From contig JACPEI010000021.1 in assembly GCA_016183575.1 (NCBI GenBank), positions 1 to 43,209 of the forward strand: DNA of 43,209 nucleotides, given 5' to 3'. This document shows positions 1 through 11,717 of the stretch, piece by piece. This stretch comes from Nitrosomonadales bacterium. Its GTDB lineage: Bacteria; Pseudomonadota; Gammaproteobacteria; Burkholderiales; Gallionellaceae. Below the pieces are notes generated by a model. It was given only the letters and a program-made list of their open reading frames with translations. It made no database searches and was not told the DNA's origin. The first letter of the stretch is position 1, and the number at the start of each line of letters is the position of its first letter. The translations under genes and the position numbers were made by a program.

Positions 1-144
1 GTGCGCACAGCGCACGCTACCCCCTGACAAATAGGGCACAGCGGCAAAGCATCGTCCGGCCCATCGCAGCCGTTATTTTGATACAGACAAAGAGGCGCAA
101 TTCCTTTAATCTGCATACTCCGCAACCCGTACAAGGAGCTCAAC

Positions 145-336
145 ATGAAAACCAACGTAGGCAATATAGATCGTATTTTGCGCATCGTGGCAGGTCTGGT
201 GCTCATCGCGCTGGCGGCAACCGGGATAATCGGCATTTGGGGCTGGATAGGCATAGTGCCTTTGCTGACCGGTATTTTCAGGTTCTGCCCGGCATATGCC
301 CTGCTTGGCATGAGCACTTGCCCGATGAAAAAATAA
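145..336 (+). CDS. DUF2892 (YgaP-type) small inner-membrane protein
   Basis: MKTNVGNIDRILRIVAGLVLIALAATGIIGIWGWIGIVPLLTGIFRFCPAYALLGMSTC pattern typical of DUF2892; ribosome-binding-like aaggagctcaac before ATG. Confidence 0.85.
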   Translation: MKTNVGNIDRILRIVAGLVLIALAATGIIGIWGWIGIVPLLTGIFRFCPAYALLGMSTCPMKK

Positions 337-429
337 TTCCTCGATTGAATATCCACTGCGCCCGATAACTTTTATCGGGCGTTTTTACACCCACGCCGCT
401 CTTCGGCAAGATGTGCATATAATTGACGC

Positions 430-2689
<2,260 letters not shown>

Positions 2690-2691
<2 letters not shown>

Positions 2692-2714
2692 AAAAGCCGG
2701 GTACTTCCCGGCTT
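2690..2714 (-). terminator. Rho-independent terminator for the bcp-slyD transcript
   Basis: aagccggg-tactt-cccggctt; the T tract lies on the minus strand. Confidence 0.65.
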
Positions 2715-2833
2715 CTCATCGTGCGTGGTTGGAAAGCACTTGCCAAATGTCCGCACCACCCATTTTCTCGCAGGCATGTTCATCGCGGATGATGGTAAAT
2801 TCGCTTGAAAACAGAACCTGCTGAAATAGGCTC

Positions 2834-3328
2834 CTAATGGAGGTGGCCACCACCTTCATCATGCACATGCCCATGTGCCAGCTCTTCCGCAGTAGCCGGG
2901 CGCACGCCTGTCACGGTGCAATTGAAGGACAGCGTCTTGCCGGCCAGCGGATGGTTACCGTCCACCGTCACTTCATCGTCGGTCACATCAACCACGGTAT
3001 AAAGCAAAAAATCTTCTTCATCTTCATCGGAACCTTCAGGAGCGCCTTCGAACTGCATACCGACTGCGACTTCTTCCGGGAAGGCGTTGCGCGCTTCGAC
3101 TTCGACCAGTTGGTGGTCATATTCGCCGAAGGCATCGTCGGGCTGCAAGGTCACGCTGCATTGATCGCCAACATTCTTGCCGTGCAAGGCTTCCTCGACC
3201 AGCGGAAAAATACCGTCATAGCCACCGTGCAGATAGCTGACCGGTTCTTCGACTTTTTCCAGCAGCTCACCTTCGGAGTCGAATAATTCATAGCGCAGGG
3301 AAACAACGGTGTCTTTGGTTATGTTCAT
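2834..3328 (-). CDS. slyD: FKBP-type peptidyl-prolyl cis-trans isomerase, SlyD-like, His-containing C-terminus
   Basis: MNITKDTVVSLRYELFDSEGELLE...YLHGGYDGIFPLVEEALHGKNVGD; FKBP/IF domain and GHVHDEGGGHLH tail. Confidence 0.9.
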   Translation of the reverse strand: MNITKDTVVSLRYELFDSEGELLEKVEEPVSYLHGGYDGIFPLVEEALHGKNVGDQCSVTLQPDDAFGEYDHQLVEVEARNAFPEEVAVGMQFEGAPEGSDEDEEDFLLYTVVDVTDDEVTVDGNHPLAGKTLSFNCTVTGVRPATAEELAHGHVHDEGGGHLH

Positions 3329-3804
3329 TTCAGTTCCTTTATCAAATTAAAAATTTCCTGTGCATGTCCATGTGCATGAACACCATACATGACATGGCGC
3401 AGCGTACCCTGCTTGTCGATGACAAAAGTGGAGCGCTGAATGACGTGTTTTTTGTGCCCGTCCACTTCCTTTTCAATCATCACGCCGTAGCGTTTGCAGA
3501 CGCGCGCATCGGGATCTGAGAGCAGCAACACCGACAGCCCATGCTTATCGCGGAACGATGCATGGCTCAAACAATCGTCGCGGCTGATGCCGACCACGAT
3601 GGTGTCCAGCTTGGCGAGGTCATCATCGAGTTCGCTGAACTCATTGGCTTCCATAGCGCAGCCCGGCGTATCGTCCTTTGGGTAAAAATACAGCACGACA
3701 TTTTTCTTGCCCTGAAGCGAGGTAAGCGCAAAAGTTTCCATGTCGGCATCCGGCAACTCGAAGTGCGGCGCTTCCATTCCAACGTCAAGATGAACTGATT
3801 GCAT
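3325..3804 (-). CDS. bcp: Peroxiredoxin, thioredoxin-dependent (Bcp/PrxQ family)
   Basis: YFYPKDDTPGCAMEANEFSEL peroxidatic motif; overlaps slyD start by 4 nt. Confidence 0.9.
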   Translation of the reverse strand: MQSVHLDVGMEAPHFELPDADMETFALTSLQGKKNVVLYFYPKDDTPGCAMEANEFSELDDDLAKLDTIVVGISRDDCLSHASFRDKHGLSVLLLSDPDARVCKRYGVMIEKEVDGHKKHVIQRSTFVIDKQGTLRHVMYGVHAHGHAQEIFNLIKELK

Positions 3805-4002
3805 TAATATTTCCCCCTGTGCGGCATTTTAAACACTTTTCGGCGGCATTATAAAAATTTTTGCGCCGCCGAACCGGACATGAGACGACTATAATTCACT
3901 CCGTCAAATATATGCTTCATGCCCATTTAGATTGAACGAACTGCTTTACCTTTGGCATTTGGACGACCCATATTTTTCTCATCTGAATTTCAGGAGCAAA
4001 TC

Positions 4003-4402
4003 ATGAGTGACGGCACGCTGCAACACATCAGGCTGGACGGTATCGTGGATTACATCGCAGCACTGGATACGCTGTGCAAACTAGCACACCATAATTTGTA
4101 TTTGTTTGATAAAAATTTCGACGGCCTGGGGTTTAACAGCGAAGCACGCTATGAAACGCTGCGCGGCTTTTTGCTCGCCAGCCCCGCCAACCGGTTGTTT
4201 GTGCTGGCACATGACACACACTACCTGTCCACCCTGTACCCGCGTATGCGATGCGCATTATGTGCGCCGCTTCCATTTCGATGATCCGCGCGGCATTCTG
4301 GCACAGCATGACCCGGAAAATGCGCGCGTCTTGAAATCGCGCTTTATGGAAATCTGGACAGCTTCACACCCGTCGGCAACCACCACGAGACTGGTGCTAT
4401 AG
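4003..4402 (+). pseudogene. Disrupted gene (frameshift, probably with internal deletion)
   Basis: Reading frame MSDGTLQHIRLDGIVDYIAALDTL...FVLAHDTHYLSTLYPRM is lost near 4240-4250 and continues in another frame as YVRRFHFDDPRGILAQHDPENARVLKSRFMEIWTASHPSATTTRLVL. Confidence 0.65.
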
Positions 4403-4555
4403 CAAAAAAAGTTGCAAATCCGCTGGATTTCCTATATCCAAGTGCTAGAATACGCCGCCTTTGATTTTAGGCGTATTCCGGCTATTAATTGCGAATGCGT
4501 TTAAAGTCAGGTAAAAATTTGCGCTTTTTAACTTAAATCTCCCAAGGAATTGATA

Positions 4556-4774
4556 ATGAAACTCTCTGCTCTTGTTGCTGCCCTGTTGGCTCTTGCCTTG
4601 ACCGCTTGCGGTGGAAAACCTGCTGAAGCTCCTGCTCCTGCACCAGCTCCTGCTGTTGAAGCCGCTCCTGCTGCAGCACCAGCTGCTGAGGCTGCTTCTG
4701 CTCCGGCTGCCGCTCCTGAAGCCGCTCCTGCTGCTGCACCAGCTGCTCCGGCTGCACCTGCCGCCGCGAAGTAA
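4556..4774 (+). CDS. Small Ala/Pro-rich lipoprotein
   Basis: MKLSALVAALLALALTACGG signal peptide with lipobox LTAC, then low-complexity A/P/E repeats; aagga upstream. Confidence 0.7.
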   Translation: MKLSALVAALLALALTACGGKPAEAPAPAPAPAVEAAPAAAPAAEAASAPAAAPEAAPAAAPAAPAAPAAAK

Positions 4775-4788
4775 GCATCTAGCTTCAG

Positions 4789-4826
4789 GCAAATAAAAAG
4801 CCGGCGCAAGCCGGCTTTTTATTTGC
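4789..4826. terminator. Bidirectional rho-independent terminator
   Basis: gcaaataaaaagccggc-gcaa-gccggctttttatttgc: 17-bp perfect stem with GCAA loop, T tract on both strands, between convergent genes. Confidence 0.92.
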
Positions 4827-4839
4827 ACTATCAAAATCT

Positions 4840-5634
4840 TCAGATAATTTCGCGCCAGGCGAATCCCTCCTCCTGCGTCGCCACTCCCACCCAACTCGCT
4901 TCGCAATTCAGCACATCACTCAATGCCCGCACGGCGAGTGTCGCCGTGTTGTTCTGGCGGCTGAGGTGCGCGGCAACCAGGTGCTGCAAACGGCTCGCAT
5001 CCAGCCGGCTCAAAATACCGGCGGCATCCTGATTGTTCAGGTGCCCGAAACGTCCGCCCACGCGCTGCTTGAGGTGGTATGGGTAATCGCCGTTTCTCAG
5101 CATGCCGCTATCGTGGTTGCACTCCAATACCAGCGCATCGCAACCGCTCAGGGTCTGTTCGATATATGCCGTACTGCATCCGGCATCGGTCAATACGCCC
5201 AGCCGCCGCGTCCCATCATTGAATACAAATTGCACCGGCTCGGCGGCATCATGCGGAACCGGGTAGGGAATGATTTCGATCTCGCCGATTGCGAACGCCT
5301 GATGGGAATCAATTTCATGGAGATGGACAATGCCGGCAAAGGTTTTCGGCTGGCTGCGCAATGTGCCGTGGGTGAGCCAAACCGGCAGGTTGAATTTGCG
5401 CGCCAGCCGCGCCACACCGCCGCTGTGGTCGCCATGCTCATGCGTGACGACAATACCGCTCAACTGCTCGGCGGATACACCCAGACGCGCCAGCCGCAAG
5501 AGGGTGTCTTTCAGTCCAAAACCGCAATCCATCAGCACCAGCGTCTGACGGGTGCCCGAACAAAAGCTTTTCGTACCGGCCGCAATCAGCAGCGCGTTGC
5601 CTTCGCTGCCGCTGCCCAGAGAGGCAAATTTCAT
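4840..5634 (-). CDS. MBL-fold metallo-hydrolase (YycJ/WalJ-like)
   Basis: MKFASLGSGSEGNALLI..., VVTHEHGDHSGGVARLARKFNLPVWLTHGT. Confidence 0.88.
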   Translation of the reverse strand: MKFASLGSGSEGNALLIAAGTKSFCSGTRQTLVLMDCGFGLKDTLLRLARLGVSAEQLSGIVVTHEHGDHSGGVARLARKFNLPVWLTHGTLRSQPKTFAGIVHLHEIDSHQAFAIGEIEIIPYPVPHDAAEPVQFVFNDGTRRLGVLTDAGCSTAYIEQTLSGCDALVLECNHDSGMLRNGDYPYHLKQRVGGRFGHLNNQDAAGILSRLDASRLQHLVAAHLSRQNNTATLAVRALSDVLNCEASWVGVATQEEGFAWREII

Positions 5635-5654
5635 GAAGCGGGCCGTCTGGCAAC

Positions 5655-6341
5655 CTACTGATTGATATTTTTGTAAATCGCCTCGATCATCTGCTTGGTC
5701 GCATCGTCGCTCGCACCGTCCTGATCGGTAACGGACACTTCGCACGCCGCGCCGCCATCCTTGACGTTCACGCGATAACGCATATTGGAGTCCCCGCTGC
5801 TTTTCCATATCTGCAGTTTATCCAGCCAGCCTTTTTCCGCCTTGACCGGACGCAGGAAGTAGATGCCCTTGACGCGATCCTTGTCTTCGACCGCCAGGCC
5901 CGCGCGCTCGATAGCCAGCCCCACCCTGCGCCAGGACCGGTCGAATGCATCGTTCATCACGATAATCTTGCTGCCGTCGAAAATTTCCTCCAAGCTGGCT
6001 GTTCCGGCCGGCCCCGAGGCGCTGATCGCCACTACACTGTTGGCCGCCACTGCCGCAACGGCTGGTTCTGTTTCTCTCGGCAATACCGCTCCGGCACTAC
6101 GATCTTGGTCTGTGCCGCCCTTGCTGTAATCGGAAAAAGTCGCAACCCCCTCGTCATTGCCCTGCGGCACCCTGTAGCGTTCATCGCTGGCGGGTGTAGT
6201 CAGGTCGGGCGGCACTTCCAGCGCCGGCACCTGCGCCGCGCCGGCGCTGTAATCGATACGCTTGCTGCCCAAACCAAGCGAGTTGCAACCCACCAGTGAA
6301 GCCAGCACCACACCATAAATCCCGATCTGCCAAACTTTCAT
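5655..6341 (-). CDS. bamC: Outer membrane protein assembly factor BamC (lipoprotein)
   Basis: SLVGCNSLGLGSKRIDYSAGAAQVPALEVPPDLTTPASDERYRVP; upstream of dapA reading frame, adjacent on the same strand. Confidence 0.87.
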   Translation of the reverse strand: MKVWQIGIYGVVLASLVGCNSLGLGSKRIDYSAGAAQVPALEVPPDLTTPASDERYRVPQGNDEGVATFSDYSKGGTDQDRSAGAVLPRETEPAVAAVAANSVVAISASGPAGTASLEEIFDGSKIIVMNDAFDRSWRRVGLAIERAGLAVEDKDRVKGIYFLRPVKAEKGWLDKLQIWKSSGDSNMRYRVNVKDGGAACEVSVTDQDGASDDATKQMIEAIYKNINQ

Positions 6342-6366
6342 TGCTTCTCTCCAGCTATACAACTGA

Positions 6367-7245
6367 TTAATTGAACACGCCGGCCTGGCGCATCGCCGCC
6401 TCGACCACCCCTTGTGCGGATTGCGACAAGGGGGTAAGCGGCAGGCGCAGTACATTTTTCATTTTACCCATGCGCGCCACCGCCCACTTCACCGGAATCG
6501 GATTGGCTTCGACGAACAGGTTGCGGTGCAATCCGAGCAGGCGGAAATTGATTTCGCGCGCCTTGGCGACCTCGCCGTTCAAGGCCGCCGCACACATCTC
6601 GCGCATCAAACGGGGTGCGACGTTCGCCGTCACCGAAACCGTGCCATGCGCGCCGAGCAGCATCAATGCCAGCGTGCTGGCATCGTCGCCGCTGTATACC
6701 GCGAATCCTTCCGGCGCGCGTTGCAACAGGTCGCTGCCGCGCTCGATGTTGCCGGTCGCGTCCTTGATGCCGACGATGTTGGGAATCTGCGCCAGACGCA
6801 GCACGGTGTCGTTGCCCATGTCGGCAACGGTACGCCCCGGCACGTTATATAAAATATGCGGCATGCCCACCGCTTCGGCGATGGCCTTGAAGTGCTGGTA
6901 CAGGCCTTCCTGGGTCGGCTTGTTGTAATAGGGCACGACCGTCAGCGACGCATCCGCGCCGGCCTTTTTCGCGAACGCCGCCAGCCCGATGGCCTCTCTG
7001 GTCGAGTTCGCGCCGGTTCCGGCGATGACGGGAATGCGCCCGGCGGCGTGCTTCACCGCCTCGGTAATCAACAGCTCATGCTCTTCCACATCCACGGTAG
7101 GCGATTCGCCGGTGGTGCCGACCACCACGATGGCGTCCGTCCCCTGCTCGACGTGAAAATCAATCAACGCACGAAACGCCGCCAAGTCGAGGCTGCCGTC
7201 CTCATGCATCGGCGTGACGATTGCGACAATACTGCCCTTGATCAT
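6367..7245 (-). CDS. dapA: 4-hydroxy-tetrahydrodipicolinate synthase
   Basis: [61 protein letters not shown]. Confidence 0.96.
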   Translation of the reverse strand: MIKGSIVAIVTPMHEDGSLDLAAFRALIDFHVEQGTDAIVVVGTTGESPTVDVEEHELLITEAVKHAAGRIPVIAGTGANSTREAIGLAAFAKKAGADASLTVVPYYNKPTQEGLYQHFKAIAEAVGMPHILYNVPGRTVADMGNDTVLRLAQIPNIVGIKDATGNIERGSDLLQRAPEGFAVYSGDDASTLALMLLGAHGTVSVTANVAPRLMREMCAAALNGEVAKAREINFRLLGLHRNLFVEANPIPVKWAVARMGKMKNVLRLPLTPLSQSAQGVVEAAMRQAGVFN

Positions 7246-7341
7246 TATTTCCTGCCACCCAAATAAATGCGGCATTCTACCGCAATCCGGCAACACGCCA
7301 AAGGGCAGCGCCGTGAAATATGTGGCGTCAGCAATTCATTA

Positions 7342-7770
7342 TCACTTATATGGGCACTTCTTTTTGGTGCAATCCGCATAGATATGGAGCGAGTGGTCGT
7401 GAACGGCAAAGCCGCGTTCGGCGGCGATCTTTTCCTGGCGCGACTCGATGGCCGCATCGTAAAACTCCTCGACATGGCCGCATTGCAGGCAAACGATGTG
7501 GTCATGGTGCTTGCCCTGATTGAGTTCGAACACAGACTTGCCGCCCTCGAAGTTGTGGCGCGTCAACAGTCCGGCCTGCTCGAACTGCGTCAGCACGCGG
7601 TAAACCGTGGCCAGCCCCACGTCATCGCCACTGGCCAGCAAATGCTTGTACACATCTTCCGCGCTCATGTGGCGCTCCTGCCCTAATTCGAACAACTCCA
7701 GTATCCTGATCCGTGGCACGGTGGATTTCAGGCCGGCATTTTTCAGATGCCCTGGTTGGGGTTTGTCCAT
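7342..7770 (-). CDS. fur: Ferric uptake regulator
   Basis: LKSTVPRIRILELF, HMSAEDVYKHL, VGLATVYRVLTQFEQAGLL, HHDHIVCLQCGHVEEF. Confidence 0.95.
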   Translation of the reverse strand: MDKPQPGHLKNAGLKSTVPRIRILELFELGQERHMSAEDVYKHLLASGDDVGLATVYRVLTQFEQAGLLTRHNFEGGKSVFELNQGKHHDHIVCLQCGHVEEFYDAAIESRQEKIAAERGFAVHDHSLHIYADCTKKKCPYK

Positions 7771-7821
7771 ATCAACGCTCTCCTGTCTTTTTTTGCATCA
7801 TGCCTGAAGGTGCTTGCAATT

Positions 7822-7846
7822 GCAAATGAGAACTATTATCATTTGC
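7822..7846. promoter_or_regulatory. Fur-box-like operator upstream of feoAB, in the fur/feoA divergent region
   Basis: gcaaatga-gaactatta-tcatttgc, 8-bp perfect arms with Fur-box spacing, 2 bp before feoA ATG. Confidence 0.7.
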
Positions 7847-7847
7847 T

Positions 7848-8081
7848 ATGCCTTCCACCACCCTAGCCACCCTGCACCCCGGCGAGTTAGCCACCATCGT
7901 CGCGATCCACGCCGAGGAAGCCCTGCACCAGCGCCTGCTCGCGCTGGGTTTCCGCAGCGGCAAGCAGATCGAGCTGATCCGCAAGGCGAGTTTCTCCGGC
8001 CCGTTGCAGGTGCGCATCGGCACCACCGACATCCTGCTGCGGCGCAGCGAGGCTGCCAAAATCACGGTGTGCAAGGTATGA
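7848..8081 (+). CDS. feoA: Ferrous iron transport protein A
   Basis: 77-aa FeoA/SH3-like domain LATLHPGELATIVAI...RLLALGFRSGKQIELIRKASFSGPLQVRI. Confidence 0.92.
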   Translation: MPSTTLATLHPGELATIVAIHAEEALHQRLLALGFRSGKQIELIRKASFSGPLQVRIGTTDILLRRSEAAKITVCKV

Positions 8082-9865
8082 AACGCATCGCACTCCTCGG
8101 CATGCCCAACACCGGCAAGTCCACGTTGTTCAACCGCCTGACCGGCGGCGCGGCGCGCGTCGGCAACTGGCCGGGCATCACCGTAGAATTGCTCAGCGGC
8201 AAGATCCTGCTCGGCGGCGACATGGTGGAAATCATCGACCTGCCCGGCATCTACGACCTGCACGGTTTCTCGGACGACGAGCAGGTGGTGCGCCATTTCC
8301 TGCACGACAACGTGCCGGATCTCGCGCTGGTCATCATCAACGCCACGCAGATCGAGCGCCAGATGAGCCTGTTGCTGCAACTCAAGCAGCTCAACATGAA
8401 CCTGGTGGTGCTGCTCAACATGGCGGACGAAGCCAAAAAATACGGCATCACCATCAACGGCAGGAAAATGTCCGAACTGCTGGGTATGCCGATTTTCCTG
8501 CTCAGCGGAAAATACGGCAGCGGCTATCCGGAAGCCCTGCAGGCGATCACCAGGGCATTGCGCTACCCAACGCCCGGCATGGCCGAACAGCTGCGCAGCC
8601 AGCTGGAACAGGATGTGCATATCGAAGCGGAAATGGCGCGCGTGCTCAGACATGCCGTGCAGATCCCGGCGCAACTGCCGGAAAACCTCACCGAAAAACT
8701 CGACCGCGTGATGCTGCATCCGTGGCTGGGACTGCCGATCTTTTTCGCCATCATGTACCTGCTGTTCCAGGGTATCTTCCTGCTCGGCCAGCCGCTGCAA
8801 ACCGGCGTCGCCAGTCTGTTCACCTGGCTGCGCGAGGCCGCGCTCGCGCCGCTGCTGGGCGGGCTGCCGCCAGCCGCGCAAGGACTGTTGATCGACGGTA
8901 TTTACAATGGCGTCGCCACCGTCGCCGCATTCGTGCCGCTGATCGTGCTGTTCTTCCTGTTCATGGCGATGGTGGAAGACAGCGGCTACCTGTCGCGCGC
9001 CGCGTTTTTGATGGACGCGCTGATGGCGCGTCTCGGACTGGACGGGCGCGGCTTCGTGATGCTGCTGATGGGCTTCGGCTGCAACGTGCCCGCACTGATG
9101 GGCACCCGCGTGATGCGTTCGCGCGCGATGCGCCTGCTGACCATGCTGGTGATCCCGTTCTCGCTGTGCTCGGCGCGCCTGCAGGTGTTCGTGTTCATCA
9201 CCGCCGCGCTGTTCTCGCCCAAAGCCGCGCCGCTCGTATTGTTCAGCCTGTACCTGTTCAGCTTTGCCGCCGCGATCCTCACCGCGCTGCTGTTCAAGGG
9301 CAAGTTCCTGAGCAACGAACCGTTCGTGCTGGAACTGCCGCCGTACCGCTTCCCCACCGCTTACCAGATTGTGATGCGCGGCTGGCTGGAAATACGCCAC
9401 TTTTTGCGCCGCGCCACCAAATTCATCATCGCCGGCGTCGTGCTGGTCTGGCTGCTCACCAACCTGCCGCCGTCCGCCGCGCCCGCCAGTCCCGATACGC
9501 TGGCCGGCATGATCGGCGGCTTCCTGCAGCCGGTCTTCGCACCGATCGGCATCAACGAGCAGCTCACCATCGCGCTGATCTTCGGCTTCGTCGCCAAGGA
9601 AATCGTCATCGGCGCGCTCGCGGTGATTTACGGCCTGAACGGCGCGGCATTGAGCGGCGCACTGGGACAGCAACTGGACTGGGTGCAGGCCTACAGTTTC
9701 ATGCTGTTCACGCTGATCTACATGCCGTGCCTCTCGACCATCGCCACGCTGCGCAGCGAGTCCAAAAACATGGGCTTCACCCTATTTACCATCGCCTGGT
9801 CGCTGACCCTGGCCTGGCTGGCGAGCTTCGCGTTTTATCAGGGCGCGCGGGCACTGGGATACTAA
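8078..9865 (+). CDS. feoB: Ferrous iron transport protein B (about 595-aa form)
   Basis: G1 motif GMPNTGKSTLFNRLTG, DLPGIYDL, FeoB core GFGCNVPALMGTRVM; ATGA overlap with feoA. Confidence 0.95.
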   Translation: MKRIALLGMPNTGKSTLFNRLTGGAARVGNWPGITVELLSGKILLGGDMVEIIDLPGIYDLHGFSDDEQVVRHFLHDNVPDLALVIINATQIERQMSLLLQLKQLNMNLVVLLNMADEAKKYGITINGRKMSELLGMPIFLLSGKYGSGYPEALQAITRALRYPTPGMAEQLRSQLEQDVHIEAEMARVLRHAVQIPAQLPENLTEKLDRVMLHPWLGLPIFFAIMYLLFQGIFLLGQPLQTGVASLFTWLREAALAPLLGGLPPAAQGLLIDGIYNGVATVAAFVPLIVLFFLFMAMVEDSGYLSRAAFLMDALMARLGLDGRGFVMLLMGFGCNVPALMGTRVMRSRAMRLLTMLVIPFSLCSARLQVFVFITAALFSPKAAPLVLFSLYLFSFAAAILTALLFKGKFLSNEPFVLELPPYRFPTAYQIVMRGWLEIRHFLRRATKFIIAGVVLVWLLTNLPPSAAPASPDTLAGMIGGFLQPVFAPIGINEQLTIALIFGFVAKEIVIGALAVIYGLNGAALSGALGQQLDWVQAYSFMLFTLIYMPCLSTIATLRSESKNMGFTLFTIAWSLTLAWLASFAFYQGARALGY

Positions 9866-9938
9866 GCAACATTTGGTAGATGTAGGAAACACTGTCTACA
9901 GCAACAACGCGTCATTATTAGTGATATAGTTCACAGCC

Positions 9939-10313
9939 ATGCGCGCTTACCTCGCTTTTCTGCTTGCCATCATGCTCTCACTGAACGCTGCTTACGCTGC
10001 ATCGGTGGGTGTTTGTGATGCACTTGAACACACATCGAACCACGCTGCACATTTCGGGCATCACAGCCACGAGCACAGTGACGATCACGCTCACGATGAA
10101 CCGGCAGTCGATGCTGATGGAGGAAGCGACATTTCTGTCGTCAGCGACCACCACCATGACCATGTGCATGCGGCTTTTTCCTGCCTGCTGTCGGACACCA
10201 TTGATGTGATACCGCTTGAGGGGTGCAGCCCCCTGATTGTAATCCCAGACAGCACTTTTATCTCGGCACCACAAGCTCTCATCGAGCATCCACCCAGAGC
10301 AGCCCTCGCCTGA
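9939..10313 (+). CDS. His-rich secreted protein, CzcI-like
   Basis: Signal peptide then HTSNHAAHFGHHSHEHSDDHAHDE...HHHDHVHAAFSC; located directly before czcB. Confidence 0.65.
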   Translation: MRAYLAFLLAIMLSLNAAYAASVGVCDALEHTSNHAAHFGHHSHEHSDDHAHDEPAVDADGGSDISVVSDHHHDHVHAAFSCLLSDTIDVIPLEGCSPLIVIPDSTFISAPQALIEHPPRAALA

Positions 10314-10592
10314 GCTGGCGGGACGCCTCTTTTTTCTTTGTAGCACCCTGCGCCTGACCCAGTGAATTGGTCCTGGCTGCGTCCCGTCGAAATTCAACTT
10401 TTCCGTTGAGGGTTTCGATGATTCTGCATCTGCAAAAATCACTGATTAAGACTACTAGCCATCTGACTAACAGCAAAATACGCTGGATAAGTCACTGGTT
10501 ATAGATTCGCCTGAATGACGGAGTTCAACGTGCTTTTGTCTTACACGTGTGGTCACGTTTGCCACGCTGTCAGGCACTACTTGAGGTTAATC

Positions 10593-11717
10593 ATGAACAA
10601 AAAGAATCCACGCTTTCAGATATACGCATGCGCCATAGCCGCGCTGTGCGCTTTCACATCATCTGCTCAGGCGGCCGGTCAGCCCGCCAAATTCGCCGTT
10701 CCAAACGGCCAGATACAGGCATTGGGCATCACGACTACGCCGTTACAGAGCCAAGCAGAATCGGTGCGCGCGAGCTTCCCCGCTCAGGTGGTGGTTCCGC
10801 CAAACGCCGAACAGGTCATCAGTTCACCGGTGGCCGGCTTGGTATCCCAACTGTTGGTTCAGCAGAACCAAGCGGTGCGGAGCGGTGCGCCGCTGGTTCG
10901 CATCGCCAGCCCGGAATTCGGCCAATTGCAATTGCAGTTGCTTCAGGCGAACTCTCGCGTCACGCTGGCGCGGCAAACCGCGCAACGCGAGCAACTGCTG
11001 CTCGACGAAGGCATCATCCCGCAGCGCCGCGTGCAGGAAGCGCAGGCAGGCTTGAAAGAAGCCGAAGCAGCACTCAAGCAGGCAAAGGCGGCACTGCGTT
11101 TAACAGGCATGCCGCCCGCGACAATAGAAGAGATTGCCGCTTCCGGCAATCCGCAAGAAAGCTTGACGTTGGTATCAACGCAAGCAGGGGTTGTTACCGG
11201 GATCGCGGTCAAAATCGGTCAGCGTGTGGATTCGGCCAGCCCGTTATTACATGTGGTGCAGACCGACACCCTTAGTCTCGATATTCAAGTTCCGGTCGCT
11301 GATAGCGCCAGTTGGCAACCCGGAACCAGGCTCAAGGTGCAAGGCCGCGACATTGCGGCGCGCATTCTGAGCGCCAGCCCGAGTGTCTCGGCTGGCAGTC
11401 AGACGGTGGTGCTGCGTGCAGTAATCGAGGGCAAGGCTGGCCAGGTACGCCCCGGCGAATTTCTTGCGGTCGAGCTGCCCGTCAAGGCTGCGGCGGACGG
11501 TTGGGACTTGCCTTTGCCCGCCGTGGCCCACGACGGCAACCAGGCTTATGTATTCGTCCGCACGGCGGACGGCTTTGAGGCCAGGCCGGTAACGGTCGCG
11601 GCCAGCGCCGGCCAGCGGGTGCGGGTGCAAGGTTCGCTCAAGGCGGGCGAACAAGTCGCCGTCAGCGGAGTGGTGGCGCTCAAGGGTGCATGGCTCGACG
11701 CAAAGGGAGACAAATAA
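10593..11717 (+). CDS. czcB: RND efflux periplasmic adaptor (CzcB/CusB family)
   Basis: Adaptor pattern PNAEQVISSPVAGLVSQLLVQQNQAVRSGAPLVRI...VRPGEFLAVELPV. Confidence 0.87.
   Translation: MNKKNPRFQIYACAIAALCAFTSSAQAAGQPAKFAVPNGQIQALGITTTPLQSQAESVRASFPAQVVVPPNAEQVISSPVAGLVSQLLVQQNQAVRSGAPLVRIASPEFGQLQLQLLQANSRVTLARQTAQREQLLLDEGIIPQRRVQEAQAGLKEAEAALKQAKAALRLTGMPPATIEEIAASGNPQESLTLVSTQAGVVTGIAVKIGQRVDSASPLLHVVQTDTLSLDIQVPVADSASWQPGTRLKVQGRDIAARILSASPSVSAGSQTVVLRAVIEGKAGQVRPGEFLAVELPVKAAADGWDLPLPAVAHDGNQAYVFVRTADGFEARPVTVAASAGQRVRVQGSLKAGEQVAVSGVVALKGAWLDAKGDK

Noticed and set aside
7772-9673. 633-aa ORF on the minus strand opposite feoB
   Set aside because: Antisense shadow of a high-GC gene; His/Gln/Arg-rich composition with no family-like motifs, while the plus-strand FeoB is clear.
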